Notes: generated by a model from the letters alone, not told the origin. A DNA stretch of 64,000 bases from Streptomyces venezuelae (GCF_008642295.1 NZ_CP029190.1:4509501-4573500); one strand, 5' to 3'; positions 16,447-24,885 are shown, numbered from the stretch's first letter. Made by a program: numbers and translations.

Positions 16447-16525
16447 CACGGTTTCCTCCGGGCGCTCGCCCTCCTTCGCCGACGCGGCCCCTTCGGCTCA
16501 CTCGCCCGCGCGGGCTGCGAGGGGG

Positions 16526-16873
16526 CTACTTGCCGCCGGTCAGCGGGCCGAGCAGGGAAGAGGCCGCGGCGGTGGGCAGTTCGCCGACCGAGGGGCCCTG
16601 GGTGAGTACCCCGGTGACCATCGTGGTCCCCACCGCCGGGAAGTCGGCGACCTGTGTGCCGAACCCGTTGTCCAGCGGGTCCACGCCCGTGCCGGCCAGC
16701 GGGTTCACCTTCAGGTTGGTGATCGGGTCGGTGATCCCGGCCAGCGCGTGCGGCACGGAGACCTCCGCCTGGGCCGTGCCCGCGGCCATCGCCAGGGCCG
16801 CGCCGGCCATCGAAACGGTCAGACCGGCGCTGCGGAGGGCCTGCCGGGGTGCAGATGTTGCGTGACGTCCCAT
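16526..16873 (-). CDS. Small secreted protein of unknown function
   Basis: A 115-residue protein. The signal peptide MGRHATSAPRQALRSAGLTVSMAGAALAMAAGTAQA is followed by about 80 mature residues containing a VNPLAGTGVDPLDNG segment. There are no cysteines and no recognised domain. The ATG at 16873 lies six bases after a TACGCT -10 element, so it is probably leaderless; the frame is open 34 codons upstream, but that part lies across the promoter. It is divergent from the uridine-kinase-like gene. Confidence 0.75.
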   Translation of the reverse strand: MGRHATSAPRQALRSAGLTVSMAGAALAMAAGTAQAEVSVPHALAGITDPITNLKVNPLAGTGVDPLDNGFGTQVADFPAVGTTMVTGVLTQGPSVGELPTAAASSLLGPLTGGK

Positions 16874-16879
16874 GTACTC

Positions 16880-16885
16880 AGCGTA
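16880..16885 (-). promoter_or_regulatory. -10 element (TACGCT) of the small secreted protein gene
   Basis: On the minus strand TACGCT is followed by six bases and the ATG at 16873, the spacing of a leaderless transcript. Confidence 0.5.
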
Positions 16886-16962
16886 GTTGAGATGTGATGC
16901 TGAATACCAACGGGCCTCCGCGGGGGTCCCCTGCGCGGGGTAATGCGTCACACTGGTGTCCC

Positions 16963-17601
16963 GTGAGCTGTTCATCTCCCCTTCCGACGCGCGTTGTCCT
17001 GCTGACCGGTCCTTCGGGTTCCGGAAAGTCCTCGCTGGCGGCCCGGTCCGGGCTGCCGGTCCTGCGCCTCGACGATTTCTACAAGGAGGGGTCGGACCCG
17101 ACCCTCCCCCAGGTCGACGGCAGCTCCGACATCGACTGGGACTCCCCGCTGTCCTGGGACGCGGAGGCCGCCGTCGCCGCCGTCGCCGACCTGTGCGGGA
17201 CGGGCCGGACCGAGGTGCCGGTCTACGACATCGCCACCAGTTCCCGGACCGGCTCCGAGACCCTCGACATCTCCCGCACCCCGCTGTTCATCGCGGAGGG
17301 GATCTTCGCGGCCGACATCGCGGCCCGGTGCCAGGAACTGGGGCTGCTGGCCGATGCGATCTGCCTGCGCGGGCGGCCCTCCACGACGTTCCGGCGGCGG
17401 CTGGCCCGGGATCTGCGCGAAGGACGCAAGTCCGTGCCGTTCCTGCTGCGCCGGGGATGGCGGCTGATGCGCGCCGAGCGGGGCATCGTGTCCCGGCACG
17501 TTGCGCTGGGGGCGTACGCCTGCGGCCGGGACGAAGCCCTGGGCCGCCTCGCCGCGGCAGCGGCCGGCCGGCACCGCACGCCGACCACCGCCACGGCGTA
17601 G
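16963..17601 (+). CDS. Uridine kinase-like P-loop protein
   Basis: A 212-residue protein with a Walker A motif, GPSGSGKSS, near residue 17. LRLDDFYKEG follows, typical of the uridine kinase and phosphoribulokinase group, and then PVYDIATS and IAEGIFA. It probably phosphorylates a nucleoside or similar small molecule with ATP in the cytosol; the enzyme is shorter and more divergent than classical Udk, so the substrate is uncertain. The GTG at 16963 is preferred because upstream codons encode low-complexity sequence and lie in the divergent promoter region. A very strong bidirectional terminator separates it from sigQ. Confidence 0.8.
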   Translation: MSCSSPLPTRVVLLTGPSGSGKSSLAARSGLPVLRLDDFYKEGSDPTLPQVDGSSDIDWDSPLSWDAEAAVAAVADLCGTGRTEVPVYDIATSSRTGSETLDISRTPLFIAEGIFAADIAARCQELGLLADAICLRGRPSTTFRRRLARDLREGRKSVPFLLRRGWRLMRAERGIVSRHVALGAYACGRDEALGRLAAAAAGRHRTPTTATA

Positions 17602-17706
17602 CTCCGGCCCGTTCGGGCCCCTTCCGGCCGGTTCCGCCCAAGCGGTTGAACCCGGGCCCGGCAGCGGACGTGGATCGGGTGGGCGGCGGAACCCGCCCGG
17701 AAAACG

Positions 17707-17756
17707 GAACAGCGCGGGATCAGTCGGACCCCCGGCCGACTGATCCCGCGCGTTCC
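17707..17756. terminator. Strong bidirectional terminator between the kinase-like gene and sigQ
   Basis: GCGCGGGATCAGTCGG (17712-17727) pairs perfectly with CCGACTGATCCCGCGC (17736-17751) over 16 bp with an eight-base loop. GGAAC/GTTCC flanks extend the stem by five pairs past a single bulged base. It serves both convergent genes. Confidence 0.9.
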
Positions 17757-17808
17757 CCCATGGCCGCCGTCCCACCCCCGCAGGACGGTCCCCCGTGGCC
17801 GGTGGCTC

Positions 17809-18525
17809 TCAGGCGACGAGCTCCTCGAAGGACTCCGCCTCGTCCCGGCCGAAGCTCAGCGCCTCGTCCTCGCGCAGCCGGCGCAGCGACCGCCAGATGC
17901 TCGACTTCACCGTGCCGACGCTGATGTCCAGGATCTCGGCGATCTCCGGGTCCGTACGGCCCTCGTAGTAGCGCAGCACCAGCATGGTGCGCTGCGGCTC
18001 GGGGAGGCGGGCCAGGGCCTGCCACAGGACCGCGCGGAGCTCGGTGCCGCGCATCGCGTCCGAGTCGCCGACCGTCTCCGGCAGCTCCTCGGTCGGGTAC
18101 TCGTTCAGCTTGCGCCGGCGCCAGGCGCTGATGTGCAGGTTGGTCATGGTCCGGCGCAGGTAACCGCCGACCGCCGCCTTGTCGGTGATCCGGTCCCAGG
18201 CGCGGTACGTCGAGAACAGCGCGCTCTGCAGCAGGTCCTCGGCCTCGTGCCGGTCGCCGGTCAGATGGAACGCGGTCGCGAACAGTGCGGCCCGGCGCTC
18301 CTGTACGTACGCCGTGAACTCGGCCTCGGAGGAGGGCGACGGCGCGGTCGGCGCAGCCGGCGCAGACTGTGTGCGCTGCGCGGGAACCGCCTGGTACTGG
18401 TTCGCGTCAATGGCTGTGAGATGAGCCGGCCGGGGCCGGGAGACCGTACGGGCAGCCGTCCGGCGGTTCACATCGTGCAGCCGCGTGACAACCGCGCTGG
18501 GCGTGGTGCTGTGCAGCGTGTTCAT
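17809..18525 (-). CDS. sigQ: ECF sigma factor SigQ (SigE-type family)
   Basis: A 238-residue sigma factor. After an extended N-terminal 65 residues, region 2 reads FATAFHLTGDRHEAEDLLQSALFSTYRAWDRI and region 4 reads LARLPEPQRTMLVLRYYEGRTDPEIAEILDISVGTVKSSIWRSLRRLR. An AGGAGGC site precedes ATG 18525. It is divergent from afsQ1-afsQ2, exactly as sigQ is in S. coelicolor, where AfsQ1 controls sigQ and the system affects antibiotic production under particular nitrogen conditions. An AfsQ1 box lies in the shared promoter region. Confidence 0.92.
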   Translation of the reverse strand: MNTLHSTTPSAVVTRLHDVNRRTAARTVSRPRPAHLTAIDANQYQAVPAQRTQSAPAAPTAPSPSSEAEFTAYVQERRAALFATAFHLTGDRHEAEDLLQSALFSTYRAWDRITDKAAVGGYLRRTMTNLHISAWRRRKLNEYPTEELPETVGDSDAMRGTELRAVLWQALARLPEPQRTMLVLRYYEGRTDPEIAEILDISVGTVKSSIWRSLRRLREDEALSFGRDEAESFEELVA

Positions 18526-18594
18526 CTCGCGCCTCCTGATCGGTCCGACATCGAAAAGACTGCCCGGCCGACTTAACCGAGGTGTCCGCCGACT

Positions 18595-18610
18595 GTCACA
18601 GGGCTGTCAC
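18595..18610. promoter_or_regulatory. AfsQ1 binding box (GTCAC-N6-GTCAC)
   Basis: Two direct GTCAC half-sites (18595-18599 and 18606-18610) separated by six bases match the reported AfsQ1 consensus GTnAC-n6-GTnAC. The box lies between sigQ and afsQ1, 70 bp from the sigQ start and 81 bp from the afsQ1 start, so it could control both directions. Confidence 0.8.
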
Positions 18611-18691
18611 AGCCGCCTGTCTCCGGACCGCCCGCCGATCGTCGGCGTCCGACGGTCGAAGTCCGAAGGGGGCATGGGACAGAATGAGCGG

Positions 18692-19369
18692 GTGCCTTTC
18701 CTGTTGCTGATCGAGGACGACGACGCCATCCGCACGGCCCTCGAACTCTCCCTGTCACGCCAGGGCCACCGTGTGGCCACCGCGGCGACGGGCGAGGACG
18801 GCCTGAAACTGCTGCGCGAGCAGCGGCCGGACCTGATCGTGCTGGACGTGATGCTGCCCGGGATCGACGGCTTCGAGGTCTGCCGGCGGATCCGGCGCAC
18901 CGACCAGCTGCCGATCATCCTGCTGACCGCCCGCAGCGACGACATCGACGTGGTGGTCGGACTGGAGTCCGGTGCGGACGACTACGTGGTCAAGCCCGTC
19001 CAGGGCCGGGTGCTGGACGCCCGCATCCGGGCCGTGCTGCGCCGCGGCGAGCGCGAGGCCAGCGATTCGGCGACCTTCGGGTCCCTGGTCATCGACCGGG
19101 CCGCGATGACGGTCACCAAGAACGGCGACGACCTCCAGCTCACCCCCACCGAGCTGCGCCTGCTGCTGGAACTCAGCCGCCGGCCCGGCCAGGCGCTGTC
19201 CCGGCAGCAGCTGCTCCGGCTGGTGTGGGAGCACGACTACCTCGGCGACTCCCGGCTGGTGGACGCGTGCGTGCAGCGGCTGCGCGCCAAGGTCGAGGAC
19301 GTGCCGTCCTCGCCGACGCTGATCCGGACCGTGCGCGGGGTCGGCTACCGCCTGGACTCCCCGCAGTGA
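18692..19369 (+). CDS. afsQ1: Response regulator AfsQ1 (OmpR/PhoB family)
   Basis: A 225-residue response regulator. The receiver domain has the acidic pocket EDDD (near residue 8), the phospho-acceptor Asp in LIVLDVMLPG (near 52), the conserved Thr/Ser in ILLTAR and Lys in VVKPV. The winged-helix DNA-binding domain spans about 125-222, with LTPTELRLLLELSRRPGQALSRQQLLRLVWEHDYLGDSRLVDACVQRLRAKVE. GTG 18692 gives the length known for AfsQ1; ATG 18674 in the same frame is an alternative six codons upstream. Its stop overlaps the afsQ2 start in GTGA, so the two are translationally coupled. Confidence 0.94.
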   Translation: MPFLLLIEDDDAIRTALELSLSRQGHRVATAATGEDGLKLLREQRPDLIVLDVMLPGIDGFEVCRRIRRTDQLPIILLTARSDDIDVVVGLESGADDYVVKPVQGRVLDARIRAVLRRGEREASDSATFGSLVIDRAAMTVTKNGDDLQLTPTELRLLLELSRRPGQALSRQQLLRLVWEHDYLGDSRLVDACVQRLRAKVEDVPSSPTLIRTVRGVGYRLDSPQ

Positions 19370-20871
19370 GCCGTGCGCTGCTCGCGGGCCGGCGCTGGAC
19401 CAGCCTGCGGCTGCGGCTCCTGATCGTGTTCGCGCTGGTCGCGCTGACGGCGGCGGTGTCGGCGTCCGGGATCGCGTACTGGCTCAACCGGGAGGCGGTG
19501 CTCACCCGTACCCAGGACGCCGCCCTCGGGGACTTCCGGCAGGAGATGCAGAACCGGGCCGCGGCGCTGCCCGGCGACCCGACCCCGCAGGAACTCCAGC
19601 GCACCGCCGAGCTGATGGCGGGCAGCGCCCCCGGCTACAGCGTGCTGCTGGTGGACGAGCGCAAGAGCGGGCACAAGGTGTCCGGTTCGGCCGGGCCGGA
19701 CGCGTTCACGCTGGAGGACGTACCGAAGTCCCTCCAGTACGCGGTGAACGACCGGCAGAAGGTGACCGCGGCCAACGACGCCGAATACCACATGTACTGG
19801 CAGCGGACGAAGCCCGACGGCAACCCCTACCTGGTGGGCGGCACCCGGATCGTGGGCGGCGGGCCGACCGGCTACATGTACAAGTCCCTGGCCACCGAGC
19901 GGGACGACCTGAACGCGCTGGCCTGGTCGCTGTGCATTGCGACGGCCCTGGCCCTGCTCGGCTCGGCGCTGCTCGCGCAGGCGGCGGCGCGGACCGTGCT
20001 CAAGCCGGTGCAGCGGCTGGGCGATGCGGCCCGCCGGCTGGGCGAGGGCGAGCTGGACACCCGGCTGGACGTGTCCGGCACCGACGAACTGGCCGATCTC
20101 TCCCATACGTTCAACAAGACGGCGGAGGCGCTGGAGCGGAAGGTCGCCGACATGAGCGCCCGGGAGGAGTCCAGCCGGCGGTTCGTGGCGGACATGTCGC
20201 ATGAACTGCGGACCCCGCTGACCGCGTTGACCGCGGTGACCGAGGTGCTGGAGGAGGAGGTCGACGGCCTCGACCCGATGATCGCGCCGGCGGTGAACCT
20301 GGTGGTCAGCGAGACCCGGCGGCTCAACGACCTGGTCGAGAACCTGATGGAGGTCACCCGCTTCGACGCGGGCACGGCCCGGCTGGTGCTCGACGACGTG
20401 GACGTGGCCGACCAGGTGACGGCCTGTATCGACGCGCGGGCCTGGCTGGACGCGGTGGAACTGGACGCGGAGCGGGGCATCGTGGCCCGGCTGGACCCGC
20501 GGCGGCTGGACGTGATCCTGGCGAACCTGATCGGCAATGCGCTCAAGCACGGCGGCTCGCCGGTCCGGGTCTCGGTGCGGGTGGACGCGCAGTGGCTGGT
20601 GATCGAGGTCGCGGACAACGGCCCGGGCATCCCGGAGGACGTGCTCCCGCACGTCTTCGACCGGTTCTACAAGGCCAGCGCCAGCCGGCCGCGGTCGGAC
20701 GGCAGCGGGCTCGGACTCTCCATCGCGATGGAGAACGCGCACATCCACGGCGGTGACATCACGGCGGCCAACTCCCCCGGGGGCGGAGCGCTGTTCACGC
20801 TGCGGCTGCCGGTCGACGTGGGAAGGGTGAGCCCCGGTGGCGAGGACACGGATACGGATGCGGATGCGTAA
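19366..20871 (+). CDS. afsQ2: Sensor histidine kinase AfsQ2
   Basis: A 501-residue membrane kinase. TM1 lies near residues 15-38 (LRLLIVFALVALTAAVSASGIAYWL), an extracytoplasmic sensor region runs to about 180, and TM2 lies near 185-210. A HAMP domain follows (RTVLKPVQRLGDAARRLGEGELDTRL), then the HisKA box SHELRTPLTALTAV with the phospho-accepting His, and HATPase motifs NLIGNALKHGG, VADNGPGIP and SGLGLSIAMENAHIHGG. It starts inside the afsQ1 stop (GTGA overlap) and its end overlaps the following lipoprotein gene by 35 bases, so the three genes form one operon. The signal sensed is not evident from the sequence. Confidence 0.94.
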   Translation: MSRALLAGRRWTSLRLRLLIVFALVALTAAVSASGIAYWLNREAVLTRTQDAALGDFRQEMQNRAAALPGDPTPQELQRTAELMAGSAPGYSVLLVDERKSGHKVSGSAGPDAFTLEDVPKSLQYAVNDRQKVTAANDAEYHMYWQRTKPDGNPYLVGGTRIVGGGPTGYMYKSLATERDDLNALAWSLCIATALALLGSALLAQAAARTVLKPVQRLGDAARRLGEGELDTRLDVSGTDELADLSHTFNKTAEALERKVADMSAREESSRRFVADMSHELRTPLTALTAVTEVLEEEVDGLDPMIAPAVNLVVSETRRLNDLVENLMEVTRFDAGTARLVLDDVDVADQVTACIDARAWLDAVELDAERGIVARLDPRRLDVILANLIGNALKHGGSPVRVSVRVDAQWLVIEVADNGPGIPEDVLPHVFDRFYKASASRPRSDGSGLGLSIAMENAHIHGGDITAANSPGGGALFTLRLPVDVGRVSPGGEDTDTDADA

Positions 20872-21580
20872 GCGGGTACGGGTGCCGGTGCGGGTACGGC
20901 TGCGGGTGCCGGTTCGGACGGGGGTTCGGGTCGGGGTGGCCGGGGCCGTGCTGCTGCTCTCCGGGTGCGGGATCCGGGCCACCACCGTCCCGGTGGACGT
21001 GGGCGCGGCCCCCTCGCGGGTGTCCTGTGACATCCCGGCGCAGAACGGCGCGACCTCCGTCCAGGGCTTCCGGGCCACGGTGGAGCTGGTCTGCGGATCG
21101 CAGCTGGTGGGAGTGGAACGGGTGGTGCCGGCCCCGGAGAAGCGGCCGGTGCGGGAGCCGGAGGCGCTGGTGGCGCAGGCGCTGCTGGAGGCGCTGGAGC
21201 GGCATCCCTCGGGCGAGGAGCGGGAGGCGGGGTTCACCACCGGGGTGCCGGCCGGGCTGTCCGCGGTCCGGTCCCGGTCCGGGGACCCGCAGGGCACCCT
21301 GCGGCTCAGCCGCCGGCCGGAGGACCTGCCGCCGGTGGCGCTGGCCCAGGTGGTGTGCACGCTGGCGGGCAGCGAGGCCGTTTCGGCCGGCCCCGGCCCG
21401 GTGATCCTCGGCGGCCCGGACGCGGATCCGCCGCGCAAGTGGGAGTGCACGGATGCGATGCGGACCCGCCCGGAATCGGTGCCCACCCTGGGCGAGATAG
21501 CCCGTACGACGCCCTCGCCGGCCGGGACGCCCTCGCCGGGCGGATCTCCCTCGGCGTCCGGGTCTCCCTCGGCGTCCTGA
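20837..21580 (+). CDS. AfsQ-associated lipoprotein (GerMN-like)
   Basis: A 247-residue lipoprotein encoded in the afsQ operon. The N-terminus is remarkable: a run of Arg-Val-Arg repeats (RVRVPVRVRLRVPVRTGVRV), then a hydrophobic stretch and a lipobox LLLLSGCG. The mature part has features of a GerMN/sporulation-type domain (ATVELVCGSQLVGVERVV...EALVAQALLEALERHPSGEEREAGFTT) and a C-terminal PSP/GSPSAS tail. The GTG at 20837 overlaps afsQ2; an in-frame ATG at 20858 would give a shorter signal sequence. As third gene of the operon it probably works in signal sensing at the membrane with AfsQ2; this is inference from position. Confidence 0.8.
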   Translation: MARTRIRMRMRKRVRVPVRVRLRVPVRTGVRVGVAGAVLLLSGCGIRATTVPVDVGAAPSRVSCDIPAQNGATSVQGFRATVELVCGSQLVGVERVVPAPEKRPVREPEALVAQALLEALERHPSGEEREAGFTTGVPAGLSAVRSRSGDPQGTLRLSRRPEDLPPVALAQVVCTLAGSEAVSAGPGPVILGGPDADPPRKWECTDAMRTRPESVPTLGEIARTTPSPAGTPSPGGSPSASGSPSAS

Positions 21581-21588
21581 CGGCCCGA

Positions 21589-21624
21589 GCCCGGTGGCGG
21601 GGCCGCTCAGGTCCGCCACCGGGC
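21589..21624. terminator. Bidirectional terminator after the afsQ operon
   Basis: GCCCGGTGGCGG (21589-21600) and CCGCCACCGGGC (21613-21624) form a perfect 12-bp stem with a 12-base loop between the lipoprotein stop and the convergent CBS gene stop. Confidence 0.8.
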
Positions 21625-21641
21625 GCCTTCGGGGAGCGGGC

Positions 21642-22076
21642 TCAGTTGGCCGCGTACAGCCGGACGGCGAATTCGGCGATCTGCTCGTCGGAGAGGTTCT
21701 TCGCCAGATTGGCCTCTGTGATCATGCCGATCAGGCGGTGGCCGTTCTGCACGTCGATCACCGGCATCCGCTTGATCTGGTGCATCTCCATGCTGTCCAC
21801 GGCTTCGTTGGCGCTGCTGTCCGCGTCGATCCAGTGCAGGTTCCCGCCGAGCTCGCCGGCCTTCATCGTCGCCGGGTCCTTGCCCTCCGCGCAGCACTGG
21901 ATCACGATGTCGCGGTCGGTGATCAGGCCCTGGAGCCGCTGGTCGTCACCGCAGATCGGCAGACAGCCGACGTTCAGATCACGCATCATCCGCGAGGCTT
22001 CGAGCAGGGACTGGTGCTCGCCCACGCACTGCACTCCGGCGGTCATGATGTCCCGGGCCCGCAGGTTCTTCGCCAT
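21642..22076 (-). CDS. CBS-pair domain protein
   Basis: A 144-residue protein made of two CBS domains: ARDIMTAGVQCVGEHQSLLEASRMMRDLNVGCLPIC...LQGLITDRDIV and IDADSSANEAVDSMEMHQIKRMPVIDV...RLIGMITEANLA. CBS pairs bind adenosyl nucleotides; free-standing ones may regulate other proteins. A strong AAGGAGG site precedes ATG 22076, which rules out the longer open frame. It is downstream of pmm/pnp on the opposite side of a strong terminator and is monocistronic. Confidence 0.9.
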   Translation of the reverse strand: MAKNLRARDIMTAGVQCVGEHQSLLEASRMMRDLNVGCLPICGDDQRLQGLITDRDIVIQCCAEGKDPATMKAGELGGNLHWIDADSSANEAVDSMEMHQIKRMPVIDVQNGHRLIGMITEANLAKNLSDEQIAEFAVRLYAAN

Positions 22077-22175
22077 GGTTCCTCCTTGGTTGCCATCGTT
22101 CCCTGTGGTTCCCACTACGAGCACAGCACGGATGGCGGGACACGGCGCGCCGGGCACAGGGCGCGCCGGGCCTGC

Positions 22176-22210
22176 GAAGGCCCCCGGACCTGGGAGGTCC
22201 GGGGGCCTTC
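22176..22210. terminator. Terminator after the phosphomannomutase gene
   Basis: GAAGGCCCCCGGACC (22176-22190) pairs perfectly over 15 bp with GGTCCGGGGGCCTTC (22196-22210) around a five-base loop. It ends the nucleoside phosphorylase-phosphomutase operon before the CBS gene. Confidence 0.9.
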
Positions 22211-22226
22211 GGGGGAGCCGGGCGGG

Positions 22227-23876
22227 TCAGATGCCCGCGGCGGCGGCCAGGTCCTTCTTGACGGCGGCCAGCACGTCGGCACCGCGGCTGCGGGCCGAGG
22301 CCAGGTCGGAGGCGTCCGCCACCGGGACCACGACCTCCAGGTAGCACTTGAGCTTGGGTTCGGTGCCGGACGGGCGGACGATCACCCGGGCCTTGTAGTC
22401 GCCGTCCAGGTAGTAGCGCAGGCCGTCGGTGGGCGGCAGCGCCTCGGTCCCCTGGGTGAGGTCCTCGGCAGAGGTCACCCGCAGGCCCGCCAGGGCGGCC
22501 GGCGGTTGCTCCCGGAGCTGCCGCATGGCGTTGGCGATCACCGACAGGTCCTGGACCCGGACCGACAGCTGGTCGGTGGCGTGCAGGCCGTGCTCCATCG
22601 CCAGGTCGTCCAGCAGATCGGTCAGGGTGCGGCCCTGCTCCTTGAGCTCCGAGGCCAGCTCGGCCACCAGCAGAGCGGCGGTGATGCCGTCCTTGTCGCG
22701 GACGCCCTCGGGGTCGACGCAGTAGCCGAGCGCCTCCTCGTAGCCGTAGCGCAGGCCCTCCACCCGGGAGATCCACTTGAAGCCGGTGAGGGTCTCCTCG
22801 TAGCCGACCCCGGCGGCTTCGGCGATCCGGCCCAGCAGCGAGGAGGAGACGATGGACTCGGCGAACACGCCCCGAGCCCCCTTGTGCACCAGGTGCGCGG
22901 CCAGCAGCGCGCCGACCTCGTCGCCGCGCAGCATCCGCCAGCCGCCCTCGACGGCATCGTCGGGAACCGCCACCGCGCAGCGGTCGGCGTCCGGGTCGTT
23001 GGCGATCACGATGTCCGGCCCCGCCGCGCGGGCCGCCTCGAAGGCGAGGTCCATCGCACCCGGCTCCTCCGGGTTGGGGAAGGCCACGGTGGGGAACGCG
23101 GGGTCCGGCTCGGCCTGGGCGGCGACCAGGACGGGGGCCGGGAACCCGGCCCGGGCGAAGGCCGCCGTGACGACATCCTTCCCGACGCCGTGCATGGCCG
23201 TGTAGACGGTCCGCACGGTCCGGGGGGACGCCGGGCTCAGGACGGCGTCCGTACGCGCCAGGTAGGCCTCCAGGACCTCGTCCCCGAGCTGTTCCCAGCC
23301 CTCCGCCGGACGCGGTACGCCGTCCAGCGCGCCGACCGCCGCAATCTCGGCGGCGATCTCCGCATCCGCCGGGGAGACGATCTGGGAGCCGTCGCCGAGG
23401 TAGACCTTGTAGCCGTTGTCCCGGGGCGGGTTGTGGCTCGCGGTCACCTCGACGCCGGCGACGGCACCCAGGTGCCTTATGGCGTACGCGAGGACGGGCG
23501 TCGGCAGCGGGCGGGGCAGTACGGCGGCACGCAGACCCGCACCGGTCATCACCGCCGCGGTGTCGCGGGCGAAGTCCGCCGACTTGTAGCGGGCGTCGTA
23601 GCCGACGACGACCAGGCCGCCCTCGTGGCCCTTCGCCTTGAGGTAGGCCGCGAGGCCCGCCGCGGCCCGGATGACCACCGAGCGGTTCATCCGCATCGGA
23701 CCGGCCCCGATCTCGCCGCGCAGTCCGGCGGTGCCGAACTGCAGGGTGCCGGAGAAGCGGTCCTCGAGCTCGGCGAGGTCCTGTGCCCCGATGAGCCCGC
23801 GGAGCTCCGCGGCGGTCTCGGGGTCGGGGTCCTCGGCCAGCCATGCCTGGGCCCGTGCGATCAGATCGTCCTGCAC
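22227..23876 (-). CDS. pmmB: Phosphomannomutase / phosphoglucomutase family (PmmB-like)
   Basis: A 549-residue alpha-D-phosphohexomutase. FGTAGLRGEIG is near residue 47, the active-site phosphoserine lies in VTASHNPP near 144, the metal site is ANDPDADRCAV near 296, the sugar-binding RGDEVGALL near 318, and the phosphate-binding loop RPSGTEPKLKCYLEV near 507. It moves phosphate between C1 and C6 (or C5 for pentoses) of sugar phosphates. It lies 61 bases after purine nucleoside phosphorylase on the same strand. In this context it could isomerise ribose- and deoxyribose-1-phosphate to the 5-phosphates needed by DeoC; M. tuberculosis keeps the same deoD-pmmB order. It starts with GTG. Confidence 0.9.
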   Translation of the reverse strand: MQDDLIARAQAWLAEDPDPETAAELRGLIGAQDLAELEDRFSGTLQFGTAGLRGEIGAGPMRMNRSVVIRAAAGLAAYLKAKGHEGGLVVVGYDARYKSADFARDTAAVMTGAGLRAAVLPRPLPTPVLAYAIRHLGAVAGVEVTASHNPPRDNGYKVYLGDGSQIVSPADAEIAAEIAAVGALDGVPRPAEGWEQLGDEVLEAYLARTDAVLSPASPRTVRTVYTAMHGVGKDVVTAAFARAGFPAPVLVAAQAEPDPAFPTVAFPNPEEPGAMDLAFEAARAAGPDIVIANDPDADRCAVAVPDDAVEGGWRMLRGDEVGALLAAHLVHKGARGVFAESIVSSSLLGRIAEAAGVGYEETLTGFKWISRVEGLRYGYEEALGYCVDPEGVRDKDGITAALLVAELASELKEQGRTLTDLLDDLAMEHGLHATDQLSVRVQDLSVIANAMRQLREQPPAALAGLRVTSAEDLTQGTEALPPTDGLRYYLDGDYKARVIVRPSGTEPKLKCYLEVVVPVADASDLASARSRGADVLAAVKKDLAAAAGI

Positions 23877-23937
23877 TACTTCCGCCTAACCTCTCGCGTC
23901 GCCTACGCCTCGTGCTACCAGCGTCCTACCAGCCTGC

Positions 23938-24744
23938 TCAGATCCGGGCGAGGACCTGGGTGAGCAGCTCGCCCATCCGGGCGGCCGAGTCGCGGCCGGC
24001 CTGGAGGACCTCTTCGTGGTTGAGCGGCTCGCCGGACAGGCCCGCCGCCAGGTTGGTGACCAGCGAGATGCCGAGCACCTCGGCGCCGGCCTCACGGGCG
24101 GCGATGGCCTCCAGCACGGTGGACATGCCGACCAGGTCGGCGCCCATGACGCGGATCATGTTGATCTCGGCCGGGGTCTCGTAGTGCGGGCCGGGGAACT
24201 GGACGTAGACGCCCTCTTCGAGGGTCTCGTCGATCTCCTTGCACATCGCGCGCAGGCGGGGCGAGTAGAGGTCGGTGAGGTCCACGAAGTTCGCGCCGAC
24301 GATCGGCGAGGTCGCGGTGAGGTTGATGTGGTCGCTGATCAGGACCGGCTGGCCGGGGCGCATGCCCTCGCGGAGGCCGCCGCAGCCGTTGGTGAGCACG
24401 ACCGTCTTGCAGCCGGCGGCCACGGCGGTGCGGACACCGTGGGCGACCGCGGCGACGCCGCGGCCCTCGTAGTAGTGGGTCCGGCCGAGGAAGACCAGCG
24501 CGCGCTTGTCGCCGATCTTGTACGAGCGGACCTTGCCGCCGTGGCCGGCGACGGCGGCTGCGGGGAAGCCGGGCAGCTCGGTGATCAGGAACTCGGCCTC
24601 GGGCGCGCCGAGGGCTTCGGCGGCCGGGGCCCAGCCGGAGCCCATGACGAGGGCGACATCGTGGGTTTCGGCGCCGGTGAGCTCACGCAGACGCGAGGCC
24701 GCGGCGTCGGCGGCGGCGTGGGGATCGGTAACAGATGCGTTCAC
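23938..24744 (-). CDS. deoD: Purine nucleoside phosphorylase (trimeric type)
   Basis: A 268-residue enzyme that splits purine (deoxy)nucleosides with phosphate. It belongs to the low-molecular-mass trimeric family: [13 protein letters not shown] (phosphate site), [44 protein letters not shown], the purine-site segment [17 protein letters not shown] and SLVTNLAAG. The GTG at 24744 (VNASVTDP) lies seven bases after a TACGCT -10 element; the frame is open further upstream, but those codons cross the operator. The CTACGCGCGTAG palindrome is shared with add and deoC. It is first gene of an operon with the phosphohexomutase. Confidence 0.94.
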   Translation of the reverse strand: MNASVTDPHAAADAAASRLRELTGAETHDVALVMGSGWAPAAEALGAPEAEFLITELPGFPAAAVAGHGGKVRSYKIGDKRALVFLGRTHYYEGRGVAAVAHGVRTAVAAGCKTVVLTNGCGGLREGMRPGQPVLISDHINLTATSPIVGANFVDLTDLYSPRLRAMCKEIDETLEEGVYVQFPGPHYETPAEINMIRVMGADLVGMSTVLEAIAAREAGAEVLGISLVTNLAAGLSGEPLNHEEVLQAGRDSAARMGELLTQVLARI

Positions 24745-24751
24745 GCAGACG

Positions 24752-24781
24752 AGCGTAGCCGCTCCCGGCCTACGCGCGTAG
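24752..24781 (-). promoter_or_regulatory. Purine nucleoside phosphorylase promoter with operator CTACGCGCGTAG
   Basis: The perfect palindrome CTACGCGCGTAG lies at 24770-24781, about 12 bp upstream of a minus-strand -10-like TACGCT (24752-24757). Seven bases then lead to the GTG start. This is the third copy in the window and again stands at a nucleoside gene. Confidence 0.75.
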
Positions 24782-24885
24782 ATGGCACAGCTCACGGTGT
24801 TCGGATCGTTGCCTTGTCGTTTCCGACGATTTGCGCCGGTCACCTGCGACGCAGCCCCGTTTCCGGGGCCTGCGGGGGCGGAAGC

